From assembly GCA_024663395.1 (NCBI GenBank), contig JANFAH010000021.1, positions 1-64,000 on the forward strand: DNA of 64,000 bases, written 5' to 3'. This DNA comes from Pisolithus tinctorius (lineage: Eukaryota > Basidiomycota > Agaricomycetes > Boletales > Pisolithaceae). Below are positions 1-11,129 of this stretch, piece by piece. Both the position numbers and the translations under genes were made by a program. The notes below the pieces were generated by a model. It saw only the letters and a program-made list of their open reading frames with translations. It had not been told where the DNA came from and made no database searches. The first letter of the stretch is position 1. The number at the start of each line of letters is the position of its first letter.

Positions 1-165
1 CTAAACCCTAACCTAACCTAACCCTAACCTAACCCTAACCTAACCCTAACCCTAACCTAACCCTAACCTAACCCTAACCTAACCCTAACCTAACCTAACC
101 CTAACCTAACCTAACCCTAACCTAACCCTAACCTAACCCTAACCTAACCTAACCTAACCCTAATC
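1..165. repeat. Telomere, C-rich strand, mixed CCCTAA/CCTAA units
   Basis: The window opens with uninterrupted CCCTAA and CCTAA units, mostly alternating, so the commonest period is 11 bp (G-strand TTAGGTTAGGG). The C-rich strand runs 5' to 3' inward from base 1, as expected at a left chromosome end. TTAGGG is the usual repeat in many basidiomycetes; the frequent five-base unit is what stands out. After about 165 the units degrade to CCTAATCC and similar. Confidence 0.95.
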
Positions 166-1228
166 CTAATCCTACTACCAACTTCACTTACTACACTATC
201 ACTCCTAATCCTATTCCTATTCCTACTACCACTACAAATTCTTCTTCCCTAATCCTATTCCTATTACCTACTCTACTACTACCAATCCTATTCCTAATCC
301 TATTCCTACTACCACTACAAATTCTTCTTCCCTATTCCTAATCCTATCTCCTACACTACCCTACTTACCCTACTTACCCTACTACTCCCAATTTCAATCC
401 ACACTATCCTATTCCTTTTCCTATTCCCATTTCTACCAACTACACCACCTACCCTACCTACACTACACATCATCAAACACACTACCCTATTCCTTTTCCT
501 ATTCCCTAATCTACCAACTACACTACCTACCCTACTTACACTACTACTACTACTCTTCATTTCCTACACTATCCTATTCCTACCAACTACACATCCTAAT
601 CCTACAACACTACTACTATCACACACTACCCTACTTACCCTACTTACACTACCACCCATTTCAAAAAAACTACCCTATTCCTACTACCAACACTACCAAC
701 AACACTACACACATCCTCCTACACTACACCCTTATTACCATTACTACCACTAATCCTATTACCACCTACCCTACAAAATCTACCTACAACACTACTACTA
801 CTACTACTACTAAAAACTTCCCACACTACCCTATTCCTATTACCCTTCCTACTACTACTACTACTACTACTACTACCAAAATCTTCGCACACTACTCTAT
901 TCCTATTAACAAAACTACCAATTATACTACCATCACTATTAATCATACTACCACTACCACTACTTTCACTTCCACTTCTACACATTTCATCCCATTTTAC
1001 CCTATTCCTATTACCAACACTACTACCAACTTTACTACCATTATTATCACTACCACTACCCCCACTACTACCAAAAACATCCCACACTACATTATCATTC
1101 CTATTACCAACTACTCTACCCTCACTACTATTATTACCATTATCATTACTACTACTACTACTACTACTACTAAAAACATCGAACACTACACTCTCACTAC
1201 CAACACTACTACCAACACCACTCTCACT
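166..1228. repeat. Subtelomeric low-complexity tract nearly devoid of G on this strand
   Basis: About 1.06 kb made of CCTATTCC, CCTAATCC, CTACTACTA and ACTACC words. Guanine is almost absent from the + strand, so the strand asymmetry of the telomere continues for a further kilobase. It looks like degenerated telomeric sequence mixed with a TAC/CTA triplet repeat. The long minus-strand reading frames here are Ser/Asn/Gly/Arg low-complexity and are not believable genes. Confidence 0.85.
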
Positions 1229-1400
1229 CGGGGGGGGGTCCGGGGGTTTTCACGGGGGTTATCTCCGGGTTTTTTTACTGGGGTTTTCATGGGGGCTATC
1301 TCCACATTTTTTTTACTGGGGTTTTCACGGGGGTTATTTCCGGGTTATTTACCAGGGTTTCCATGGGGGTTATCTCTGCATTTTTTACTGGGCTTTTCAT
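1229..1400. repeat. G-rich short tandem repeats next to the telomere tract
   Basis: Composition flips suddenly from G-free to G-rich. Units contain runs such as CGGGGGTTTTCACGGGGG followed by TTATCTCC and a T-run, repeated about three to four times at roughly 55-65 bp with decay. Several runs of three or more G lie close together, so G-quadruplex formation on this strand is plausible (inference). Confidence 0.75.
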
Positions 1401-1989
1401 TGCAGCTGACTTGCCATTACTTTCCCTACTTCTGTCACCAACTCAGTAATCTGTAGTCATCATGGTATGTAGTAGTCTGTCTTACCACTCCAGATAACCA
1501 ACCAGTCCCTTATTTTTTGCTAGTCAGTCAGTAGTTACTACTACATCCCTTGGTAGGTAGTTCGCTTTTTTGCTAATCAACTCACTACTCATCTTCAATC
1601 CAAATAGCCAACCGGTCCCTTATTTTTGCTACTTGGTAGTCAGTAGTCATTACCATGTTCCCTTTTTTTGCTAGTCATCTTATTCAAGTCACTCCGTAGT
1701 TACCAGGTCATCATCAGTATCCCACTTTTTTGCTAATCATCTCACTACTCATCTTCTCTCCAGAATAAGCAACCGGTCGCTTATTTTTGCTACACATATT
1801 CACCATGTCTGTTCTAAGTAGTCGGTAGTTGCTCATCGGTAGTCAGTGCTCATCACTTACTCCGCTTTTTTTTGCTAATTACTTGCTAGTCATCTTGCAT
1901 CCAGATAGGCAACCGGTCGCTTATTTTTTTCACTTAGGGTGGCTGTGTTGCTTCCCTTCACCAACTTTCTGGTGCCTGTGTATTTATTT
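1401..1989. repeat. Degenerate subtelomeric repeats (CAACCGGTCGCTTATTTTTGC type)
   Basis: A motif close to CCAACCGGTCCCTTATTTTT recurs near 1497, 1609, 1768 and 1908, each with TAGTCAGTAGT and TCATCTTGCATC-like sequence between. Spacing is about 110-160 bp and copies are diverged. No convincing gene is present. Confidence 0.6.
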
Positions 1990-2722
1990 CCTTTTATGGT
2001 GGTTGCATGCAGTGGCTGTGTTGGTTGCATTCAGTGGCTGTGAGGTTGCATGCAGTGGCTGTACAGTTGCCTCAAGGCAACCTTCCTTATTTGGAGGTTG
2101 CCCTCAGTGGCTGTGTAGCTTGCATGCATCCAACTTCCCTTATATGGTGGTTGCATGCAGTGGCTGTGAGGTTGCATTCAGTGGCTGTGTTGGTTGCATT
2201 CACTCACTCAGAGGTTGCATTCAGTGGCTGTGAGGTTGCATGCATGCAACTTCCCTTACATGGTGGTTGCATTCAGTGGCTGTGTAGGTTGCATGCATGC
2301 AACTTGCCTTATATGGTGGTTGCATTCAGTGGCTGTGTAGGTTGCATGCATGCAACCTTCCTTATATGGTGGTTGCATGCAGTGGCTGTGTAGGTTGCAT
2401 GCATGCAACCTTCCTTATATGGTGGTTGCATTCAGTGGCTGTGTAGGTTTCATTCACTCACTAAGAGGTTGCATGCAGTGGCTGTGCAGGTTGCATGCAT
2501 GCAACCTTCCTTATATGGTGGTTGCATTCAGTGGCTGTGTAGGTTGCATTCACTCACTGAGAGGTTGCATGCAGTGGCTGTGTAGGTTGCATGCAGTGGC
2601 TGTGAGGTTGCATGCAGTGGCTGTGAGGTTGCATGCATGCAACCTTCCATAAAAGGCAGGTTGCATTCAGTGGCTGTGCAGGTTGCATGCATGCAACCTT
2701 CCATATAAGGCAGGTTGCATGC
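1990..2722. repeat. Tandem repeat array: GGTTGCATGCAGTGGCTGTG units with GCATGC palindromes
   Basis: A short unit close to GGTTGCATGCAGTGGCTGTG is repeated throughout. A larger unit of about 53 bp combines GTTGCATGCATGCAAC, a spacer CTTCCTTATATGGTGG and the GTTGCATTCAGTGGCTGTG unit; the palindromic core appears about seven times from 2236 to 2690. Reading frames run through the array in all three frames because the repeat lacks stops; I do not treat them as genes. There are no unique spacers, so this is not a CRISPR array. Confidence 0.85.
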
Positions 2723-3661
2723 GGAGTCTGGGGCAGACTCCGGAAAGTAGATTATTAGGTTGTCCTGGAGGGCCTGAAAGTCACAACAGATGATGACAAT
2801 GATTGCAGCATTCCTAGGTGTCAGAATATCCATGTAAGATATGTTACCCCCTCCCCATGTTCACTCCATCAAAACAATTTCAGAGATCGATCTGGCTGTC
2901 TGAATCATGTCTACCCCATCTGTATGACATTACAAGCCCATCAGAATTGCATTACAAAGGTCCCCATATTTGTTTCATCAACATACCTGATCCCCTCCTT
3001 GTACCCCAGGGATGGCAATCTGGTAACATCAGGAGGGGGTGCCAGCTTGCCAGGGATGGATGTCCTGAGTATTATCAATGCCACTGAAGACAATGGAAAT
3101 GATTTCCAGCCTCCCAGAAGTATTTCTGAAGAGATACCACTTCATAGTCTGACCATCCTTCTACCCCCTGTAGATTTTTTTTTCCAACTGCCAATTTCAT
3201 TCACATTTCACCTGGGACATCCCAATGGACATATCTATCAACTCCCAGCATTATTTCCCCCAAATTATGGTCAGGATTTTGTAATTATAATTCCCCCAGG
3301 GGCTGTATAGTGTTGGTGTTTTGGCACACAGGTTGCCCATGTGTTGTGACTAAGTGTGACTACACTATGTGATCTAAGATAAATAGGCTGAAATAAGCTT
3401 AAATTTTACTTTCATCAAATTACTGATGTCAGGCCAGAAAAACCTTCAGTTTTCACCCAAGTCCCTCACACCATCACAGTACAGTACATAGTCTTTTCTG
3501 CCTTTCACTCCCCACTCTCTGTTCAGTACATCACATCCCTCCACCATAGACCAACAAGCAGTAACACAGAGGGGAATATGGTACCCAAGATGTAAAATTG
3601 GATCACAAGTGCAAAAACAAAGCAAGTATTATAAATCCACCTGCCACATCACAGAGCTTTG
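2723..3661. other. Intergenic, no gene recognised
   Basis: AT-richer unique sequence between the repeat array and the 3' end of GTP-A. A 128-codon open frame on + (2924-3310) has no recognisable domain and no splice support. I see nothing I can name. Confidence 0.5.
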
Positions 3662-6351
3662 TCATTGCTTGACTCTCATTTCACTCACTTCTGTAAGAAA
3701 CACGCAAGTTTACACGGCCGGAAAGGGAGGGGCAATTAACTTACTTTTCCATATTGTGCGAAAACTTTTGTTTAAGCGTTGCCTAAGCGACATCCTCAAC
3801 GCTCTCGCCTCGGCCAAAGCAGAGTCGAGTTGAGCCTTCACTTGAGCATATTCTTTCCAGAGGTCTTCTGCAGTCTTCTCGTCTACTCCCTTGCTCTCTG
3901 CTTGAATTCTTCGAAGGGCCTCCATCCGTCTCTGTGCGAGATCCTCCAGAGTAGAACACAACACCCGCCCGGCGGCAGTCTCACGTAACTCCAACTTCAT
4001 ATCCGAAATTTCCTCTTGCAGCTGGACTCCCTCTTGTGCCCTCTCCTGCGACACAATGTATCCAAGTAATTCCACGGCTGATTCTCGGGTGTTCAGATAC
4101 TTGTACGTCGTGGACCCTTGCGACATCATTGCCTTCCAATAACTATCTTTGAGTTCCGACAGCCTCTGCTGGCCGACTTCGTCATCCACTTCATCCCACA
4201 TCGTGGTGACCAGGACAACCTTGGGCATAGCATTCTTCCCGCATAATTTTTGGAAGACTCGAAGGTTCTTCAGCGGGGTTCCAGCCATGCGATTGTCTGA
4301 TATGCGATGAAAGTAAAGAATGGCCGAAAGCATGGTCCCCGTCTGGTATCTTAAGGGATCCTCGGGATTCTAGAAGAGCTAGCGAGAATATTGGGATTAC
4401 TTACTCTTCGTTCAGCCAGTTGGAAATCATTTCCAGGATTTCCAAGTCAGATTTCGTCGTATCATCGAATCCGGGTGTGTCTACTAGAACCACGTTGGAT
4501 CTTTCAACCGCACACCTAGTAACCTTGATCTCGCTTGTGCAAGACCGTAAGTCATGCCCAACACCCTTACCCGTACTTTCCGTGGCTTTGTCTATGAACT
4601 ACGCATTGTTAAGTTGTGCCGGGTACATATCTTATAAAGAACTCACCGAACTTTTCCCGGCGCCTGTTGGCCCCATTATTCTGGCAGTAAAAGGGGACGA
4701 CTGAGATGATGTACAATGCATGTGACCTTACTCACGCAATTATAATATCCTTTGTGTTCGTTGCCCCTGTATCAACTTCTTGGGTTTTGTGCTCCGGAGG
4801 TGCTTTGACCAACGGCAGAGTAGACACTTTGTCCGACGCGAGAGAAGACACCTCGGCCCGTGGGTCAGGTGTCCCAGCCGGTAGGCCAGAGGTTATTCCA
4901 GCCACCGATGACCGTTCAGTCGGTGTCCCGACAGCATCATGGCTTCCTGGTCGACCATTTTCCTCACCCTTGTTGTGTTTCCCATCAGCCGTAGGCGAAG
5001 CAGACGGTTCACCCTCATTGTCCAAATCTCGCGCGGGTCTAACACGCCGGAACATCAGTACATAAAAAGTACGGGAAACAGGCCGTGGGTACCTTGTAGA
5101 GTTTGAGGGGTCATAATCCAAGACTTTGCGTAGCTGGTGATCACTTGGAGTGATATCAACTTCTTGGGGTTTGTGCTCCGGTGGAGGTGCTTTAACCAAC
5201 GGCAGAGTAGACACTTTGTCCGACGCGGGATAAGACACCTCGGCCCGTGGGTCAGAAGGTGTCCCAGCCAGCGGGCCAGACGTTATTCCAGCCGCCGATG
5301 ACCTTTCAGTCGGTGTCCCGACAGCACCATGGCTTCCTGGTCGACCATTTTCCTTACACTTGTTGTGCTTCCCATGGGCCGTAGGCGAAGCAGACGGTTT
5401 ACCCTCATTGTTCAAATCTCGCACGGGTCTAACACGCCGGAACATCAGTAAATAAAAAGTACGGGAAACAGGCCGTGGGTACCTTGTAGAGTTTGAGGGG
5501 TCATAATCCAAGACTTTGCGTAGCTGGTGATCGCTTGGAGTGATATCACCTTCTTGGGGTTTGTGCTCTGGTGGAGGTGCTTTAACCAACGGCAGAGTAG
5601 ACACTTTGTCCGACGCGGGATAAGACACCTCGGCCCGTGGGTCAGAAGGTGTCCCAGCCAGCGGGCCAGAAGTTATTCCAGCCACCGATGACCTTTCAGT
5701 CGGTGTCCCGACAGCACCATGGCTTCCTGGTCGACCATTTTCCTTACACTTGTTGTGCTTCCCATGGGCCGTAGGCGAAGCAGACGGTTTACCCTCATTG
5801 TTCAAATCTCGCACGGGTCTAACACGCCGGAACATCAGTAAATAAAAAGTACGGGAAACAGGCCGTGGGTACCTTGTAGAGTTTGAGGGGTCATAATCCA
5901 AGACTTTGCGTAGCTGGTGATCGCTTGGAGTGATATCACCTTCTTGGGGTTTGTGCTCTGGTGGAGGTGCTTTAACCAACGGCAGAGTAGACACTTTGTC
6001 CGACGCGGGATAAGACACCTCGGCCCGTGGGTCAGAAGGTGTCCCAGCCAGCGGGCCAGAAGTTATTCCAGCCACCGATGACCTTTCAGTCGGTGTCCCG
6101 ACAGCACCACGGCTTCCTGGTCGACCATTTTCCTTACACTTGTTGTGCTTCCCATGGGCCGTAGGCGAAGCAGACGGTTTACCCTCATTGTTCAAATCTC
6201 GCGCGGGTCTAACACGCTGGAACGTCAGTAAATAAAAAGTAAGGGAAACCAGCCGTGGGTACCTTGCAGCGTTTGAGGCGTCACAATCCGAGACTTTGCG
6301 TGGCTGGTAATTGCTTGGAGGGACTTTGTTTGCTGACATCCTTCCGTCCAT
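3662..6351 (-). CDS. GTP-A: AIG1-like P-loop GTPase with 130-residue N-terminal repeats
   Basis: Spliced exons (minus): 4736-6351, 4647-4680, 4405-4598, 3745-4349, 3662-3690; phases agree and give 825 residues if the repeat region is unspliced. The N-terminal two thirds consist of a 130-residue (390 bp) Pro/Ser-rich unit in four copies, the first partial. Then comes a GTPase domain: G1 GPTGAGKSS encoded by a 34-nt exon, G3 DTPGFDDT, then YFHRISDNRMAG and VTTMWDEVD (probable G4), followed by a charged, coiled-coil-like C-terminus. The G motifs resemble AIG1/GIMAP and septin-like immune GTPases; the assignment to a named family is inference. The start ATG at 6351 is the first in the open frame, but an upstream exon is possible. 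Each repeat also contains an in-frame intron-like 54 bp segment (see findings). Confidence 0.75.
4736..6351 (-). repeat. Intragenic 390-bp tandem repeats, 4 copies
   Basis: Identical landmarks (for example GGCCGTGGGTACC) fall at 5081, 5471, 5861 and 6251, exactly 390 bp apart. The two middle copies are almost identical, suggesting recent expansion or homogenisation. The period is a multiple of three, so the reading frame of GTP-A stays open. Possible 54-bp introns lie at about 5039-5092, 5429-5482, 5819-5872 and 6209-6262. Confidence 0.9.
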
Positions 6352-7159
6352 AGGGTCAGTAGAAGTTTAGACAAGGAATGATGGAACACGAGCGTGAAGC
6401 ATGCATACACGTATGTAGAATCAGCACACTTGGACATGAGTGTACCAGAGACTCAGACTCACCGAGGTATTAAGCAACTCTCTGGCCGATACGGGAGGAG
6501 GAAAATGAGAAAGCCTTGAGTAGACGAGGGGCCAAAACTTTCTCCGCCAAATGAAGCGTGCAGGGAACGAGGCCACAAGGTGGCGTAAATCACAGCTTGA
6601 ACGCATGTCTGCAGTGTGCTCGATCGAATCGAACGGATACTTGCAACGTTTCTACCTGCCCAGAATCATACTTAGCCTTTGCCATATCGGGGAGTCAAAA
6701 TACCCATCATAGCTCCAACTCTACTGGCCAGCCAGCGACCAGTAATCACCCGTTCCCATTCGCCATCGCTGCATCGAGTAATCCCAGCACAGCCATTTTG
6801 AATTACTGACGGAGGTTTCCATTCTGACCAGTCGAGTCGACATCATCTGTCACGTCCAAAATGTTGTTGTGTTTGACGTCATGAATAGGATCTCCCAAGG
6901 ACACGCACGGTTCGCTGAAATGTACGATGCCCTGCTGCGATTCCTGTTGGCACCGCTCTCCACCTCCCGGATACCCAATGCCGATTTTTCAGGACCTGCT
7001 CTCCAGTTTCAGAGGCGCCCCCACCACGTCATAAGTCACCGAATATGACTTTGTGGTATTGTGAATAGTGGAACACACTATTCTTCGAAGCGATTCAAAC
7101 ACCATTGCAGGCTGACTAACAAATCTCGTTACTTTGGTATATCTTTCTCCACACAGTCA
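6352..7159. other. Upstream region of GTP-A; no intact gene
   Basis: Holds the probable promoter and 5' UTR of GTP-A on the minus strand. Short frames on both strands show no known domain. A weak resemblance to the G3 region of the C family (a frame reading NVVVFDV near 6860) hints that the following pseudogene may once have extended upstream. Confidence 0.4.
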
Positions 7160-7380
7160 CTAGAGATGTGAGCTACGGTGACATATCGATAGTGCAACAT
7201 CTCGAGACGTTCGTAGCAGCGTTCCCGTCAATTTCAAGGTGCCATCCCGCGTCCGTGTGGTACCGACGAAGGAACCAGCCTGTGACCTTGATAACAAAGC
7301 CTTACTCCCAGAAGTATTCGCAGGCCAACCGGAGAAAGCATGGAGCGTCTTGCAGTAGCTCCTGGAAGATGTAGGCTGTA
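7160..7380 (+). pseudogene. Decayed C-type P-loop gene fragment (C3)
   Basis: One frame reads HLETFVAAFPS, and after a frameshift VPSRVRVVPTKEPA and FAGQPEKAWSVLQ followed by a stop codon. These match HLDTFAKAFP, VPSRVYVVSTSKPA and FKGQPETAWSA in the second P-loop domain of the fusion gene K3, in the same order. The segment between them is deleted and no Walker A exon is recognisable upstream. It is a remnant most like the K3 subtype. Confidence 0.6.
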
Positions 7381-7499
7381 GGTTGCAAGTACCCTAGGTG
7401 GTGTCACTCAGAGTTGGTGATGAGGACCGAAAGGGAGTCATACATCGTATTGACTAGCGTTATTACATAGAACAGTACTGAACGACGACCTCTCCTAGA

Positions 7500-7610
7500 A
7501 TGAACCACGTGCAGAGAACCATCCGAAATATCGCCCAAAGGAAGCCAAAGAAAGCGCGACAAGTCCCTCAATCCACCGATGTTTGTATTATCTCTTCCTG
7601 CACAGATGAT
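7500..7610 (+). pseudogene. Remnant of a GTP-J-like last exon
   Basis: The frame from 7500 reads HVQRTIRNIAQR, then ARQVPQSTDVCIIS, aligning with DVQGIVQNVAQR and ARQVLQSSDARIIS in the last exon of GTP-J (30767-30971, minus). The nucleotide match is also clear. The frame degrades after about 35 residues. It sits just downstream of the C3 remnant. Confidence 0.5.
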
Positions 7611-7936
7611 ACAACTCGTACGTGCTATCCCCGAGTACGTGCGAGGACCTACCCATGTTACTTAACTGCAGCTGAAGACATCAGGAGCCGACGCCCCCCA
7701 TAAAACATTACACTTATCACAGGTTGGTATGATGACACTTTCACCAGCTATTATTTCGATGCAATTTCTCTTTACTGAATGCTACATCACCACAGGCTCG
7801 GTTGATAATGACCCGTTACAGGCCACGTAGTATATCCTCTGTCGGCTTCCAGTATGCTATCGGGTAAGCAGGTATTCGTAAAGACAACACCGTGTGCGTT
7901 CTGCATCCAGCTAGACTGTTCCCATTTCCTACACAC
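7611..7936. other. Intergenic, nothing recognised
   Basis: Short sequence between a pseudogene and the 3' end of C1. No open frame with recognisable content. Confidence 0.4.
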
Positions 7937-8727
7937 TCAGTTTTGCAACTCCAACCGGCTTAAGAGCCCCTGCACGACATCCCACGCCGTCTTGGGTTCT
8001 CCGTCAAAAAGCGTGTGAAGCATTGATGCACTCGCATTTACTTCCTGGTGGTGAAGTTGTGTTGTTAATGTACTGATACGCTCGGAGGTAACCTTGCCCC
8101 AGAAGCCACAGTCGGAACGACGTGAACGGTGTTGGGTGTAAGATTTCGAGGGTGCGTGCACCTGAAAGCTTCAAGATGTTTCCAGATCTGCAAGTTTGCA
8201 TCATGTCGGTTCGATGCAATGTTATGCAAGTATAAGATTCCAGCTTTTCTGCACTGTTTTGTATATCTGGCCAGATCGGATTCTTCACCGTATGGAGCGA
8301 GATGACATGTCTCACTTTGAGTCCATCCACTTTTTCATGGTTTCTTCACTATCAGGGTCTTCATAAGTGTAAATAGATGGCGTGTCCACAAGGACAATTT
8401 CGCTCACCATTCCTTCGAAACGGAACCTTTCTGCGTAAACTTCCGTGGTGCCAGGTATCTGGCGTTTATTGGCACGAACGGCATGAATGTTTGCGTTTTG
8501 CAAGAGGATATCCATAAACTGGGGCGGGCAAGAGACGAATGCGAGGTAAGCGATAGCATTGAGTGTGGTACGAACTAGTATTACCCGACTCTTTCCTGCG
8601 CCAGAAGGACCTACAATGCTAGCAAAGTGCTCTGGAAGATGTTAGCGCACCTTAGCGAGACGATATCTGTCGACAAAATGGCAATGGTCTTCTTCGACCC
8701 GCGAAATCTATTGATCAGATGCATCAT
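7937..8727 (-). pseudogene. C1: C-type P-loop protein with a 1-bp frameshift
   Basis: It has the same exon plan as C2 and C4: start ATG at 8727, a 34-nt Walker A exon at 8585-8618 (GPSGAGKSR), then an exon with LVDTPSIYTY and KKWMDSK, and a last exon with AGILYLHNIASN and VHVVPTVASGARLP. At the last motif a single base is missing relative to C4 (CCTGCC versus CCTCC), shifting the frame to an early stop; the remaining C-terminal sequence (AWDVVQGLLSRL) survives in another frame down to 7937. Apart from this it looks young. A sequencing error could give the same picture. Confidence 0.7.
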
Positions 8728-9285
8728 CTTGCAAAAAACAGACGGCAGTTCCTGGGCTTCGCTTGGGCCGAGTGAAGGTTGGATAGAAAGGAGACTGGTC
8801 TAAGCTTGGACTCCAGTATGGTATCGTCTACACTAAGGGACAGCTATCATCGAAGGCGCTTGCTTGTTCCTGTGGATTCATGTCCAGCTCTACACGCGGG
8901 GATGAACACTCGTGCTGATGATAAGACGCATGTGTGAACTACATAAGGGTATCAATAGCATCTCAGATTGATGGGTAGACTCCACTCCTGACCTTTCCGG
9001 CGCATACCACCGGTTCAGCAATATACGCTGTAACATAGAATAGGTTTTAGTGAGTGGCACGTTGTCGCCGGGCGAGAGCAAGAAATTGTAACTTGTTCCT
9101 TGTGGATACGCGGGACTTGTTTATCTTGGGTGGCCGTCTTATATGGTATTCCCAGTACTGCTCCCACCTCCCATCTCTAGTGCATTGAGGTAAGTATCGA
9201 TGGTTGGTACGGATACTACACATGCTGGATGCACAAGGCTAGCGTACAAAAAAGGACCCCAGACGCAAATATGATTACCTCCGTC
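8728..9285. other. Intergenic between C1 and C2
   Basis: Presumed promoter of C1 (minus) and 3' flank of C2. Only short frames without recognisable domains. Confidence 0.4.
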
Positions 9286-10120
9286 TCACTCGCCCCTCGG
9301 GTTTTCACCGCCATATCTCATAATCTGATTTAGTAGTTCCTGCACGACCTCCCACGCCGTCCCGGGCTTTCCGTCGAACGGCATCCCAAGTATTGACGCA
9401 CCTATACTATCTGCCTGATACCGCAGTCGTGTCATCGATGCATTAATCTTCTCGGCAGATAACGTTGACCCCAAAGCCACAGTCGGAACAACGCGAACAA
9501 CACTGGGAGCGTGACCTTGGGGGCATGTACGTCGGAAAGCGCTGAAATGCCTCGAGACTTCCAAATTTGGATCGAGTGGGTTCGATGCAATGTTGTGCAT
9601 GTACAAGATTCCGGCTCCTTTGGGCTGTATATAGCTGGCTTGATAGGTCAGTCCCTACCCTAAGCAACGAAGCTGTAATACACATCTTACTTTGAATCTA
9701 TCCACTTTTTCACGGTCTTCTCCCCATCTGGGCGTATGTATGTGTAAAAGGAGGGCGTGTCCACAAGGATTATGTCACCCTGCATTCCTTCAAAGTGGCA
9801 TCTTTCTGCGTAGACCTTTGTAGTGCATGGCTTCTGGCCTTTGTTAACCGAAACGTGAGTATTTGCCATCTTCAAAAGAACGCTCAAAAGCTAAGGTAGA
9901 ATATAGGGGAACGTAGAATGAGAGATAGCGATAGCTTGGACTAGGATAAGGGCTGATATTACCCAACTCTTCCCTGAGCCAGAAGGACCTACAATGCTAC
10001 TTGCAATCTCAATATTGCTGGCTCCTGAGGGTAGTATCAGTGTACTCACAACACCACGATATCCGTCGGCAAAATGGTAGTCGTCTTCCTAGACCAGCGA
10101 AATATATCTAACAGGCCCAT
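9286..10120 (-). CDS. C2: short C-type P-loop protein, likely pseudo-GTPase
   Basis: Four exons on the minus strand (10050-10120, 9963-9996, 9691-9890, 9286-9634; 71, 34, 200 and 349 nt) give a 217-residue protein with consistent phases. It starts MGLLDIFRWSRK. Walker A is GPSGSGKSW, interrupted by an intron right after it. The G3 position reads LVDTPSFYTY, with Ser in place of the Gly that contacts gamma-phosphate in GTPases. There is no VTTMWD-like G4; instead the last exon has GAGILYMHNIASNP and VRVVPTVALGS, ending with AWEVVQELL. The same domain is fused to a HET domain in gene L and inside K3, so a regulatory role for such effectors is likely (inference). Function unknown. Confidence 0.8.
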
Positions 10121-10888
10121 CTGCAGAACGAGAGCTGCTGGGACCCCGTGAGGCGAGTGAAAGGTAGGCAAGTTGGGCAGTAGGACGTACTATGGTGGGT
10201 AAGCTATACTTAAATTGAGTGATCTTGTCCGCGTATTCATACCTTGATTGATGCTAGAGTCTCCTGGCCTTCGCAGCGTGTATTACTCTTTCGAGAATAC
10301 ACCTGGCAGTAACGTGGCCGAAGGAATGGATCTTGGCATACGGAGAGATAGTTGATTACATGGCGACATGGTTGCCGCAGTACAACACCCTCGATCCACG
10401 CTTTGATGGCGGCCTCAGGCAGTAAAATGAGTTGTGCATGTTCGAAGTGAGGTGATGCTATACTATTGAACCATGATATCACCTTGTTTACAATCACCTT
10501 GTTTACAAGGTCACTCCAGCCCGAAAATGAGACGCTTTTTTCGACATCCGCGCATCTGCCTATCAATTGACTCCGCACGGCAAAACCCATCGGTCGTGAC
10601 TGCGCTCCGGCGTGGTAAACAAGGTGCCTGCCGGCGGCGCCGGCCATGTTCTAGTTTTCAGTGGAATCCTGGAATTAAACTGTCAGGCCTGTTGATCGTG
10701 CGATGTGGTTATGTAATGAGATACATAAGTTCAATGTCAAGAATGCATTACGACACACCAGGTAGTATGTACACCCCGAGGACTGTGGGCGGAACTGTCT
10801 TTAAGGATGAACTGTTCAGACAAAACGCAATGTGTGTTGAACGAGGACAGAGTTGCCGAAAGAGAGCCACAGACGTGGACAGCACTGA
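10121..10888. other. Intergenic upstream of C2
   Basis: Open frames on both strands (10237-10647 minus, 10473-10940 plus) show no known domain and look fortuitous. A near-duplicated CACCTTGTTTACAA occurs at about 10480-10510. Confidence 0.4.
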
Positions 10889-11129
10889 TCAACCAGGAGA
10901 CATACGTCCGTACACTCTAGTCGGACCTACACTTACATGAACTAACTGCCCCCTGCTGGGTATCGAATACCATCGCAGCAGACAATCCATGCGTCCGTTG
11001 AAGCGCGCGGTTGGATCTGGTACTTGGGATTGGAGCCTTACTTTGACGAGATCAAAAGGGTGCTCGAATTTTTTGGAAATCATCCCTGCAATCTGACCAA
11101 GAATGATCGCTGTACCACTAAAAAAAGCA
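10889..11129 (-). pseudogene. Mitochondrial carrier (ornithine transporter-like) remnant
   Basis: The minus-strand frame reads GTAIILGQIAGMISKKF, then EHPFDLVKVRLQSQVPDP and FNGRMDCLL. This matches the first transmembrane helix and PxD/ExxK-like signature of mitochondrial carriers; EHPFDLVKVRLQSQ is characteristic of the ornithine carrier subgroup (Ort1/Arg11). Only the first of three tandem carrier repeats is present and no other repeats follow, so it is a gene fragment. Confidence 0.65.

Noticed and set aside
351..1186. Minus-strand ORFs of 69 and 155 codons in the subtelomere
   Set aside because: They are translations of a G-poor low-complexity tract (Ser/Asn/Gly/Arg runs); lack of stops follows from composition.
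1990..2722. Possible CRISPR-like array
   Set aside because: Repeat units abut or vary without unique spacers, and the genome is eukaryotic.
1829..2833. Several overlapping ORFs on both strands in the repeat array
   Set aside because: Same repeat read in different frames; no start context or domain.
10237..10940. Opposing ORFs of 136 and 155 codons
   Set aside because: They overlap each other, lack recognisable motifs and have no paralogue in the window.
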